DNA from: BM520 sp964594665
GTDB lineage: Bacteria > Bacteroidota > Bacteroidia > Bacteroidales > BM520
Reading direction: 5' to 3'
Assembly (NCBI GenBank): GCA_964594665.1
Contig: CAZQNY010000004.1
Coordinates: 1 to 64,000, forward strand
DNA: 64,000 bases
Numbering within the stretch: position 1 is the stretch's first letter; each line of letters opens with the position of its first letter. Below, piece after piece: positions 8,679-15,794 of the stretch. Under the pieces are notes generated by a model. It did not search any database and was not told where the DNA came from. It saw only the letters and a program-made list of their open reading frames with translations. The position numbers and the translations under genes are program-made.

Positions 8679-9077
8679 ATGGCAGCGTATGATAATGAAA
8701 GTAATGAACGGAAGAATGAAGTTTACTCCATACCGATCAGAGCAGGAAAGAGAACCTATTTTTTTGATGTAAAAGCAACCCGGTCGAACGAATTATATTT
8801 AACGGTTACAGAAAGTAAGCGTCGTTTTAATAATGAAAATGGAAAATTCTTTTACGAAAAACATAAACTCTTCTTGTACAAAGAAGATTTTGAAAAATTT
8901 GCCAACGGGCTCCAGGAGGCCATACATTTTATCAAAACCGGGGAAAAACCTGTAATTACTGAAGTTACTGAGGCACAAGACAAAACAGTATCTGACATGG
9001 AAAGCTCCCTTACTTCATCAGAAAATAAAATTCATCTTGATGTATCCTTTGAAGATCTCAGTTCTGATTCAGAATAA
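8679..9077 (+). CDS. PUR-alpha-like DNA/RNA-binding protein (DUF3276)
   Basis: A 132-aa cytoplasmic protein of the bacterial PUR family, which binds single-stranded nucleic acid through a PUR repeat. The PUR core (residues about 14-90) shows YSIPIRAGKRTYFFDVKATR, ELYLTVTESKRRF and FYEKHKLFLYKEDFEKFANG. The last 40 residues are acidic and Ser/Thr-rich without motif. Strongly conserved in Bacteroidota, where its role in vivo is not established. It stands alone between nusB (divergent) and parA, with its own promoter. Confidence 0.88.
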   Translation: MAAYDNESNERKNEVYSIPIRAGKRTYFFDVKATRSNELYLTVTESKRRFNNENGKFFYEKHKLFLYKEDFEKFANGLQEAIHFIKTGEKPVITEVTEAQDKTVSDMESSLTSSENKIHLDVSFEDLSSDSE

Positions 9078-9282
9078 CCCTTTATCAATACTGTTTTTAC
9101 GCTTTTGATACAAGGACAAAAACATCGCAACAGGTTTCACACCACAATTCAATTATTGATATCATTTGAAAATACGCAGTTTATGAGCAATTGAAAACTG
9201 AGTATTAGCTGCAATAATAATGTATAGGGAGCAGTTAATAACTATTGTTTATACGGGTATTTTCAATCCCACATTTTTAATG

Positions 9283-9290
9283 TAATTTTG
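9283..9290 (+). promoter_or_regulatory. Candidate -7 box for the parAB operon
   Basis: TAATTTTG, an exact TAnnTTTG match 45 bases upstream of the parA ATG. A poor -33 candidate (TTTC, 9261-9264) lies 18 bases upstream. The rest of 9078-9282 holds no gene, tRNA or clear hairpin. Confidence 0.5.
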
Positions 9291-9335
9291 TACACATTCA
9301 ACACCTGTTTAATACGCAAATAATAATCATAAGGA

Positions 9336-10145
9336 ATGGGAAAAATTATCACTATTGCCAATCAAAAAGGAGGAGTAGGTAAAACGACAACAGCCATAAA
9401 TCTGGGTGCAAGCCTTGCTGTTTTAGAATACAAAACACTTCTCGTGGATGCTGATCCACAGGCAAATGCAACCTCCGGCATTGGCTTTGATCCTAAAAAT
9501 ATTAAAACAAGTATCTATGAGTGCATTATTGATAATGTAGACCCGCGACATATCATTCTGAATTCAGATACACCCAATCTGGATCTTCTGCCTGCACATA
9601 TTGATCTGGTCGGTGCAGAAATAGAAATGATAAACCTCCCCAACAGGGAAAATATGATGCGCAATGTAATGAATTATGTAAAAGATGATTATGATTTCAT
9701 TATCATCGACTGCAGCCCCTCATTAGGCCTTGTAACCGTAAATAGCCTTGTGGCTGCAGACGCCGTTATCATCCCTGTACAGTGCGAGTATTTCGCACTG
9801 GAAGGCCTTGGAAAGCTATTAAACACAATAAAAATCGTGCAATCAAGGTTAAACCCGGGATTAGACATTGAAGGTATTTTACTAACGATGTATGACAGCC
9901 GTTTAAGATTATCCAAACAAGTACTTGATGAAGTAAAAACACATTTTCAATCAATGGTATTTGATACAATCATCAACAGGAACACGCGCCTTGGAGAGGC
10001 TCCCAGCTTTGGCGAGTCAATTATTATGCACGATGCTTCAAGCACCGGAGCAATCAACTATCTGAACCTGGCAAGAGAAATATTACAAAAAAACAATCTT
10101 ACCCGGGTTAACAATTCTGATAACATCTCTATACATGACAACTAA
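9336..10145 (+). CDS. parA: Chromosome partitioning ATPase ParA (Soj)
   Basis: Deviant Walker-type ATPase that with ParB segregates the chromosome origin region. The deviant Walker A KGGVGKTT is at residues 11-18, with LLVDADPQANAT (Walker A') and DFIIIDCSPSLGLVTVN (Walker B). 269 aa, the usual chromosomal Soj length. The 3' end overlaps parB by 11 bases, so translation is likely coupled. First gene of an operon that runs through parB, DUF5683 and dapB. Confidence 0.95.
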   Translation: MGKIITIANQKGGVGKTTTAINLGASLAVLEYKTLLVDADPQANATSGIGFDPKNIKTSIYECIIDNVDPRHIILNSDTPNLDLLPAHIDLVGAEIEMINLPNRENMMRNVMNYVKDDYDFIIIDCSPSLGLVTVNSLVAADAVIIPVQCEYFALEGLGKLLNTIKIVQSRLNPGLDIEGILLTMYDSRLRLSKQVLDEVKTHFQSMVFDTIINRNTRLGEAPSFGESIIMHDASSTGAINYLNLAREILQKNNLTRVNNSDNISIHDN

Positions 10146-11031
10146 AGGAAAAAAACAAGCATTGGGCAGAGGATTAAATGCCATATTACAAAGCCCTGAC
10201 ACAGATATTACATCCAAAGACATTTCCGGCAACTATGTTGTTGGTGCAGTTGCTGAATTACCCATAGGAACCATCGAGGCCAACCCTTTTCAGCCACGTG
10301 ATCATTTCGAAGAAGAAGCATTGCAGGAATTAGCTGAAAGTATACGCCAACAGGGAATTATTCAACCTGTGACAGTTCGAAAAATGGGATATGATAAATA
10401 TCAGCTTATTTCCGGAGAAAGAAGACTTAAAGCATCAAAAATTGCCGGGCTAAAATCTATTCCGGCTTTTATCCGTGTCGCCAACGATCAGCAAATGCTC
10501 GAAATGGCACTGGTGGAAAATATTCAGAGAGAAAATCTTAACCCCATCGAGGTTGCCATATCCTATCAACGCCTTATTGAGGAATGCAATATCACACAGG
10601 AAAAACTGGGTGAAAGGGTCGGAAAAAACAGATCTACAGTTACAAATTACCTCCGTTTACTGAAACTACAGCCACAGATTCAACTTGCCTTGCAGGATGA
10701 ACGTATATCCATGGGCCATGCCAGAGCATTACTTGCCATGGAGGATGACCAGGCCCGAATTACACTGCTTGCAAAAATACTGGACGAAAACCTTTCTGTC
10801 AGAGACATAGAAAAAATTATCAGGGAGGAGAAACAACAAAAAACACCTGTAGCAAGAAAAGCTACAACTCCCCTTCCGCTGCGTTTTAAAGAGGCTTCAA
10901 ATCAGCTAGCAGAAAATCTACAGTCTAAAATCCAGATTAAAAGAAGCCTAAAGGGAAAAGGCTCAATAACAATACATTTTAATAATGATGATGACTTCGA
11001 GCGATTGCTGAAAATCATGGACAAACAATAA
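10135..11031 (+). CDS. parB: Chromosome partitioning protein ParB
   Basis: CTP-dependent DNA clamp that loads at parS sites. The N-terminus has the ParA-interaction stretch KQALGRGLNAIL. The ParB/sulfiredoxin domain follows with PFQPRDHFEEEALQELAESI and the CTP-site motifs GERRLKA and ENIQRENLNPIE, then the HTH (LGERVGKNRSTVTNYLRLLKL, residues about 165-185), the linker and the dimerisation domain. 298 aa. No parS-like 16-mer was found in the window, so the loading site is elsewhere. One base separates its stop from the next gene. Confidence 0.95.
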   Translation: MTTKGKKQALGRGLNAILQSPDTDITSKDISGNYVVGAVAELPIGTIEANPFQPRDHFEEEALQELAESIRQQGIIQPVTVRKMGYDKYQLISGERRLKASKIAGLKSIPAFIRVANDQQMLEMALVENIQRENLNPIEVAISYQRLIEECNITQEKLGERVGKNRSTVTNYLRLLKLQPQIQLALQDERISMGHARALLAMEDDQARITLLAKILDENLSVRDIEKIIREEKQQKTPVARKATTPLPLRFKEASNQLAENLQSKIQIKRSLKGKGSITIHFNNDDDFERLLKIMDKQ

Positions 11032-11032
11032 C

Positions 11033-11623
11033 ATGAGAATTTCCGTTTTTGCTTTTCTTATCCTAGCAGGTCTTTGCCTGTTTCCATTCAACCCGTCATG
11101 GGGACAGAATAATAAACAGACAAACACTGAAAACGAAACTCCGGATGAAGTTTCGCCGGATATAAAAGTACACTCGCCAAAAAAAGCAACGCTCTACTCC
11201 GCAATCCTTCCCGGGCTCGGGCAGGCATACAATAAAAAGTACTGGAAAATCCCGGTTGTATATGCCGGCTTCGCTGGTTGCACTTACCTTATTACGACAA
11301 ATAACACGGAATACAGAAAATTTATTGCTGCATACCAATGGCTTGATGAGGGCAGCCAGGGAGATCCGCCAAATGACTATGCACTGCGATACAGCACCCC
11401 CGAACAGCTTATAAACGGGCAAACAACCTACCGCAGAGCACTGGAACAATCGGTAATTCTTACCGTTCTGTGGTATGGATTAAATATTATCGACGCCACT
11501 GTTGATGCCCATTTTTTTAACTTCGACATTAACGAAGATTTATCGGTATCTGTTTATCCTGAAATTATTACTACTGCAACAAAATCCAACTTTACGGGTG
11601 TTGCTTTATCATTTAAATTTTAA
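11033..11623 (+). CDS. DUF5683 family membrane protein
   Basis: A 196-aa exported or membrane protein of a Bacteroidota family with unknown function. Signal peptide (FAFLILAGLCLFPFNPSWGQ), a low-complexity linker, then the family hallmark KATLYSAILPGLGQAYNKKYWKIPVVYAGFAG, a GlyGln-containing hydrophobic hairpin, and two further hydrophobic segments. It begins 2 bases after parB and ends 3 before dapB, so it is co-transcribed. The linkage with parB and dapB is common in the phylum. No catalytic motif is visible. Confidence 0.82.
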   Translation: MRISVFAFLILAGLCLFPFNPSWGQNNKQTNTENETPDEVSPDIKVHSPKKATLYSAILPGLGQAYNKKYWKIPVVYAGFAGCTYLITTNNTEYRKFIAAYQWLDEGSQGDPPNDYALRYSTPEQLINGQTTYRRALEQSVILTVLWYGLNIIDATVDAHFFNFDINEDLSVSVYPEIITTATKSNFTGVALSFKF

Positions 11624-11625
11624 CT

Positions 11626-12363
11626 ATGAAAATTGCACTTATCGGATATGGAAAAATGGGGAAAGCAGTTCATGCTATCGCAAAACAAAAAGGATACCCC
11701 GTTCCCTGCATAATCGACAATGAGGAAGACTGGACCAGAAACTGCAAACCATTATCGGAAGTTGCAGATGTTGCCATTGAGTTTTCGCAACCGTCTGTAG
11801 CAACGAATAATATCCTGAGGTGTTTCGACCAGGGAATACCTGTAATTTCAGGCACTACCGGCTGGCAGAACTGCCTTCAGGAAATTACCGCTGAAGCAAA
11901 AAGCAAAAGCGGAACACTTATATGGGCGCCAAATTTTTCTCCGGGGGTAAACCTGTTTTTTCATCTCAACGAATGGATGTCTTCGATGATGAATAGCTTC
12001 CCGGATTATGATACCTCCATAGAGGAAATTCATCATACTGAAAAACTTGATACTCCCTCAGGAACAGCAATACACCTTGCCAATCAATTGATAAGTAACA
12101 TGGACCGCCTGAAAAGCTGGGTCAAGGCAGAAGAAGCATCAGATGATTTAAGTGAAATACCCATATTCAGTGAAAGAATAGAAAATGTTACCGGGATTCA
12201 CACTGTTACCTGGCAATCACAAATTGATCAGATCGAAATACGCCACACTGCAAAAAACAGGTCCGGATTTGCTTATGGCGCTATGCTGGCAGCAGAGTGG
12301 GCAGTAAAGAACAATAAATCGGGAGTATTTACATTTAAAGATCTACTTTTTAAGGGTTTTTAA
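11626..12363 (+). CDS. dapB: 4-hydroxy-tetrahydrodipicolinate reductase
   Basis: NAD(P)H-dependent reductase of the lysine/diaminopimelate pathway. The nucleotide-binding GYGKMGKAV is at residues 7-15, with SGTTGW, the substrate motif ANFSPGVNLF, and the catalytic region EEIHHTEKLDTPSGTAI (His-His and the KxDxPSGTA signature). 245 aa, standard. It is the fourth gene of the parA operon. No other dap gene is in the window. Confidence 0.95.
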   Translation: MKIALIGYGKMGKAVHAIAKQKGYPVPCIIDNEEDWTRNCKPLSEVADVAIEFSQPSVATNNILRCFDQGIPVISGTTGWQNCLQEITAEAKSKSGTLIWAPNFSPGVNLFFHLNEWMSSMMNSFPDYDTSIEEIHHTEKLDTPSGTAIHLANQLISNMDRLKSWVKAEEASDDLSEIPIFSERIENVTGIHTVTWQSQIDQIEIRHTAKNRSGFAYGAMLAAEWAVKNNKSGVFTFKDLLFKGF

Positions 12364-12373
12364 CATTTGTGAC

Positions 12374-12381
12374 TACTTTTG
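12374..12381 (+). promoter_or_regulatory. Candidate -7 box for lepB
   Basis: TACTTTTG, an exact TAnnTTTG match in the 66-base gap between dapB and lepB, 48 bases before the lepB ATG. A second, one-mismatch box (CATTTTTG, 12397-12404) lies closer. lepB may therefore be transcribed both from here and by read-through. Confidence 0.4.
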
Positions 12382-12429
12382 TAAGAAACATATGCGCATT
12401 TTTGGCGTCTAAAAACGAAATTAACAATC

Positions 12430-13962
12430 ATGGACGGAGTTATTCTCTCTTTTTTACTGGTAAAAATATTTTTCCCTGTCTTCACATGGAAAACATTTGA
12501 AGAAGCTGGTTATGAAGGCTTTAAAACATTAATTCCAGGATATAATTATTATCTCTGGCTAAAAATTGTAAAAAAACCATTTTGGTGGCTGTTATTGATC
12601 TATACACCTTTTATAGCATACTTCATGCTATTTCTTCTTATTGTGGAAACCGCAAAGTGTTACCGCAAGAATGATCTTGGCAATCAGGCGCTGGCTGTAT
12701 TATTTAGTATTATATATCTGCCATATCTGGGCTTTAGTGCAAAGGAAAGCTATACTGATCCGGATAAACTTCCTCCCTACAAAAAATCCTCTGTCAGGGA
12801 ATGGGTTGATGCAATCATTTTTGCTGTCGTTGCAGCAAGCATAATACGGATGTTCATCTTTGAAGCCTATACAATACCCACCTCTTCGATGGAAAAATCA
12901 TTGCTGGTAGGCGATTTTCTTTTTGTTAGTAAAGTAGCTTATGGGCCACGGGCACCGGAAACACCGTTATCCTTTCCCTTTGTACACCATACGATGCCAT
13001 TGACCAAAAGCACCAAATCATACCTGGAATGGATAAAAATGCCTTACTATCGCTATCCGGGCTTTAGTCAAGTAAAAAATAACGATGTCGTTGTATTCAA
13101 CTATCCGGAAGGCGACACGGTTTCCACAACTTTCCAGAGCAACGCAAGTTACTACTCCCTTGTAAGGCAATTTGGCAGAAAACGTGTCAATACAGATAAA
13201 AGAAACTTTGGAGATATCATTTACCGCCCGGTGGATAAAAGAGAAAACTATATTAAAAGATGTATTGGTATCCCGGGAGATGAGATTCTTGTTAAAAACG
13301 GTATTGTCTTTGTTAATGGCAAAGAGAATATGGATCCGGGAATAAAACAACTCTCCTACCGTGTTTCGACTAACGGGCAGTCAATAAACAACAGGGTATT
13401 TGATAAACTTGATATCACTGAAAAACCGCAATACAGCAACCTTACACACGAATACATACTTACATTAACAGAGGAGTCAGCACGGGAAATTGAAAAACTC
13501 CCAAATGTTACGGATGTTCAGCCCTACCTTACTCCTGCAAGTGAGTACTTTGCAGCTGGAGCACAGCAATATCTCTTCCCTTATGATACAAATTATCAGT
13601 GGACAGTAGACAACTACGGTCCAATAATTCTCCCGCAAGCAGGAGTACCCATTGAACTCAACATGAAAAACCTCCCGTTGTTTGAACGAATGATCACCGT
13701 ATATGAAGGAAATACCCTTCGTACTGAAGGCGAAAAAATCTTTATTAATGATCAAGAAGCAAGCAGCTATACCCCAAAACAGGGTTACTACTGGATGATG
13801 GGTGACAACAGACACAACAGTGCTGACAGCCGCTTCTGGGGATATGTTCCGGAAGACCACATTGTAGGAAAGGCCTCATTTGTTTGGCTCTCACTTGATA
13901 AAAACAAGAGTCTCTTCAGCGGAAAAATAAGATGGAATAAATTAATGAGAAAAATATCATAA
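12430..13962 (+). CDS. lepB: Signal peptidase I (large Bacteroidota form)
   Basis: Membrane serine protease that removes Sec signal peptides on the outer face of the inner membrane. 510 aa, about 1.5 times the E. coli enzyme. The N-terminus (1-105) carries several hydrophobic segments, a DUF5684-like region (PGYNYYLWLKIVKKPFWW). A transmembrane anchor is at about 127-145, then the catalytic serine in PTSSMEKSL (Ser153) and the catalytic lysine in YIKRCIGIPGDE (Lys276). The C-terminal signature YWMMGDNRHNSADSRFWGYV completes the fold. A roughly 150-residue insertion lies between KRCIGIPGD and MGDNR. It precedes the DUF4412 gene by 8 bases. Confidence 0.93.
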   Translation: MDGVILSFLLVKIFFPVFTWKTFEEAGYEGFKTLIPGYNYYLWLKIVKKPFWWLLLIYTPFIAYFMLFLLIVETAKCYRKNDLGNQALAVLFSIIYLPYLGFSAKESYTDPDKLPPYKKSSVREWVDAIIFAVVAASIIRMFIFEAYTIPTSSMEKSLLVGDFLFVSKVAYGPRAPETPLSFPFVHHTMPLTKSTKSYLEWIKMPYYRYPGFSQVKNNDVVVFNYPEGDTVSTTFQSNASYYSLVRQFGRKRVNTDKRNFGDIIYRPVDKRENYIKRCIGIPGDEILVKNGIVFVNGKENMDPGIKQLSYRVSTNGQSINNRVFDKLDITEKPQYSNLTHEYILTLTEESAREIEKLPNVTDVQPYLTPASEYFAAGAQQYLFPYDTNYQWTVDNYGPIILPQAGVPIELNMKNLPLFERMITVYEGNTLRTEGEKIFINDQEASSYTPKQGYYWMMGDNRHNSADSRFWGYVPEDHIVGKASFVWLSLDKNKSLFSGKIRWNKLMRKIS

Positions 13963-13970
13963 CAAAAAAA

Positions 13971-14657
13971 ATGAATCGAATGAAAAACAAAATCACATTT
14001 GTTATTGCAGTGTTAACTCTCGTAATCGCGATAACTTCAGCAAGCTTTGCTCAAAAACCCTTCAAAGGTGTTGTTACCTATGAAATAACATACCCGGGAA
14101 TGGAACTAGACCCGATGATGCAAAACCAATTACCCTCTATAATGACATTCTCGATGAAAGATAATATGGGGAAAATGGAAATGCCCACCGGAATGTACAC
14201 ACAGGGTGAAATAATTGATGCTGATGCAAAAACGCTTATCACATTCATTGAAGCAATGGGGCAAAAATTCCAGATTATCATGGATGCTGAAGCTGTAGAA
14301 GCAAAAAAAGGTGACGCACCAAAACCTGCTATCGAGAAAACCGGCGACCAGAAAGAAATTGCCGGCTACAATTGTAAAATGGCTTCCGTTACAATGACTT
14401 TGGAAAATGGACAGGAAATCGAAACTGATGTTTACTATTCCAAAGATATTTACAGCCCTGCAATGGCATTTCATAATGACTTTGAAGGTATCGACGGATT
14501 CCCTTTTGAATATATGATGGACATGGGCCAGATGAAAATGAAATTCACTGTTACTTCCGTAAAAAAAGGTGGTGTCAAGGATAAAGACTTTGTTCTTCCT
14601 GAAGATTACAAGGTAGTTACAGAAGAAGAACTAAAAAATATGTTTGGTGGAATGTAA
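13971..14657 (+). CDS. Exported DUF4412 protein
   Basis: A 228-aa periplasmic protein. Signal peptide KNKITFVIAVLTLVIAITSASFAQ, then a LolA/LppX-like beta sheet with KGVVTYEITYPGM, a Met-rich middle (MMQNQLPSIMTFSMKDNMGKM) and the DUF4412 core KEIAGYNCKMASVTM. The function is unknown; the fold resembles lipid- or lipoprotein-binding carriers. It follows lepB by 8 bases and is closed by a strong bidirectional terminator at 14678. ATG at 13980 is an equally possible start. Unusually Met-rich (many in the first 100 mature residues). Confidence 0.78.
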   Translation: MNRMKNKITFVIAVLTLVIAITSASFAQKPFKGVVTYEITYPGMELDPMMQNQLPSIMTFSMKDNMGKMEMPTGMYTQGEIIDADAKTLITFIEAMGQKFQIIMDAEAVEAKKGDAPKPAIEKTGDQKEIAGYNCKMASVTMTLENGQEIETDVYYSKDIYSPAMAFHNDFEGIDGFPFEYMMDMGQMKMKFTVTSVKKGGVKDKDFVLPEDYKVVTEEELKNMFGGM

Positions 14658-14677
14658 AAACCATTAATAAATACAAC

Positions 14678-14711
14678 AAAAAACCGGGTCTCAATACGTC
14701 CCGGTTTTTTT
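14678..14711. terminator. Bidirectional intrinsic terminator between DUF4412 and msrBA
   Basis: An A6 run, CCGGG (14684-14688), an 11-base loop, CCCGG (14700-14704) and a T7 run. The hairpin with A-run on one side and T-run on the other can end both convergent transcripts. Confidence 0.85.
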
Positions 14712-14724
14712 ATACGCTTCTATC

Positions 14725-15648
14725 TTAAAATACAGGTCGCCAAATATGACAATAGGGAGAAGATCCGTTCTTTTCATAATAATCCTGATGATAATTCTCT
14801 GCAGGATAAAAAGGCGCTTCCGGCAATACCCTGGTTGCAACCTTATAGTTTTTTTTCTCTTCAAGATAACGAATAGTCTTCTCTGCCGTTTCTTTTTGCG
14901 TAGTATCAAAATAGAATACGCGTGACAGATACTGACTTCCAATGTCCGGACCTTGTCCATTAACCTGAGTAAAATCGTGGGTTTCAAAAAACAGGACCAA
15001 TAGATCACGATAACTTACCACTGAAGGATCATAAATCACCTTTACGGCTTCCACATGCCCTGTTTTACCGGTACAGACTTCATCATACGATGGATTTTCG
15101 GTTTTCCCGCCGGTATACCCTACCGTCGTTTCGATGACACCTTTCTTTTTCGCAAGATGGTATTCGGTACCCCAAAAGCACCCGGAAGCAAAAACAGCTG
15201 TCGCATACTCTTTTTTTTCAGCAACAAAATCCAACGAAGCACTATTTACACAATGTCGGATATTTTTGTCTGTAAACCCCTCTCCAGCAAACACATGACC
15301 AAGGTGGGCATCGCAATTGGCACACAGTATCTCAGTTCTGTATCCATCAGCATCTACCTCACGCTTTATTGCACCCTTTACTTCATCATCAAAACTGGGC
15401 CACCCGCAATGTCCGTCAAATTTATCCGAAGACCTGTATAACAAAGCACCACAACGTTTGCAATGATATGAACCATCCTCAAAATGATCCCAGTATTCAC
15501 CGGTAAATGGGCGTTCCGTCCCTTTATCTTCAATAATAAACTTCTCAAAAGGTGTTAGCTTTACATTTTCCATATTTTCCTGTGCATTTGCGGTTCCTGT
15601 TAAAAACAACAATACAACAACCGCAACCATTAATTTTCCTATATTCAT
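14725..15648 (-). CDS. Exported peptide-methionine sulfoxide reductase MsrB-MsrA fusion
   Basis: Repairs oxidised methionine in both sulfoxide stereoisomers. The signal peptide spans residues 1-22 (cleavage near ANAQ), so the enzyme acts outside the cytoplasm. MsrB is first (about 30-145), with zinc cysteines C63/C66 (CKRC) and C109/C112 (CANC) and the catalytic Cys133 in RHCVNSASLDF. MsrA follows (about 148-305), with catalytic Cys157 in GCFWGTE and the YTGG, GHVEAV and YHQDYY motifs. The B-then-A order is the reverse of the Neisseria PilB arrangement. Convergent with DUF4412; a perfect inverted repeat lies upstream (15674-15703). Symbol left blank because fusion naming varies. Confidence 0.93.
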   Translation of the reverse strand: MNIGKLMVAVVVLLFLTGTANAQENMENVKLTPFEKFIIEDKGTERPFTGEYWDHFEDGSYHCKRCGALLYRSSDKFDGHCGWPSFDDEVKGAIKREVDADGYRTEILCANCDAHLGHVFAGEGFTDKNIRHCVNSASLDFVAEKKEYATAVFASGCFWGTEYHLAKKKGVIETTVGYTGGKTENPSYDEVCTGKTGHVEAVKVIYDPSVVSYRDLLVLFFETHDFTQVNGQGPDIGSQYLSRVFYFDTTQKETAEKTIRYLEEKKNYKVATRVLPEAPFYPAENYHQDYYEKNGSSPYCHIWRPVF

Positions 15649-15673
15649 ACTACCAACCTCATTACATACCTAA

Positions 15674-15703
15674 CTGTAAAGCAATCATACAGAGGCTTTA
15701 CAG
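15674..15703. promoter_or_regulatory. Inverted repeat upstream of msrBA and ftsK (possible operator)
   Basis: CTGTAAAG (15674-15681), 14 bases, then CTTTACAG (15696-15703): perfect 8-base arms, in the divergent gap 26 bases above the msrBA ATG. No T-run follows, so it looks like a protein site rather than a terminator. Confidence 0.4.
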
Positions 15704-15766
15704 CATATTGTCACAATCCAACAACGAAAGAGAGAAAATAGTTCATCCTGTTCTGCTCTGATTTTT

Positions 15767-15774
15767 TATCTTTG
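15767..15774 (+). promoter_or_regulatory. Candidate -7 box for ftsK
   Basis: TATCTTTG, an exact TAnnTTTG match ending 20 bases before the ftsK ATG. The -33 region is not clear. Confidence 0.5.
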
Positions 15775-15794
15775 TAAATTAAAGAAGTTTCAGG

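Noticed and set aside
9078..9282. Possible small RNA or replication origin upstream of parA
   Set aside because: The region has only weak scattered repeats (CAGTTT...AAACTG); no DnaA-box cluster, no dnaA gene and no terminator were seen.
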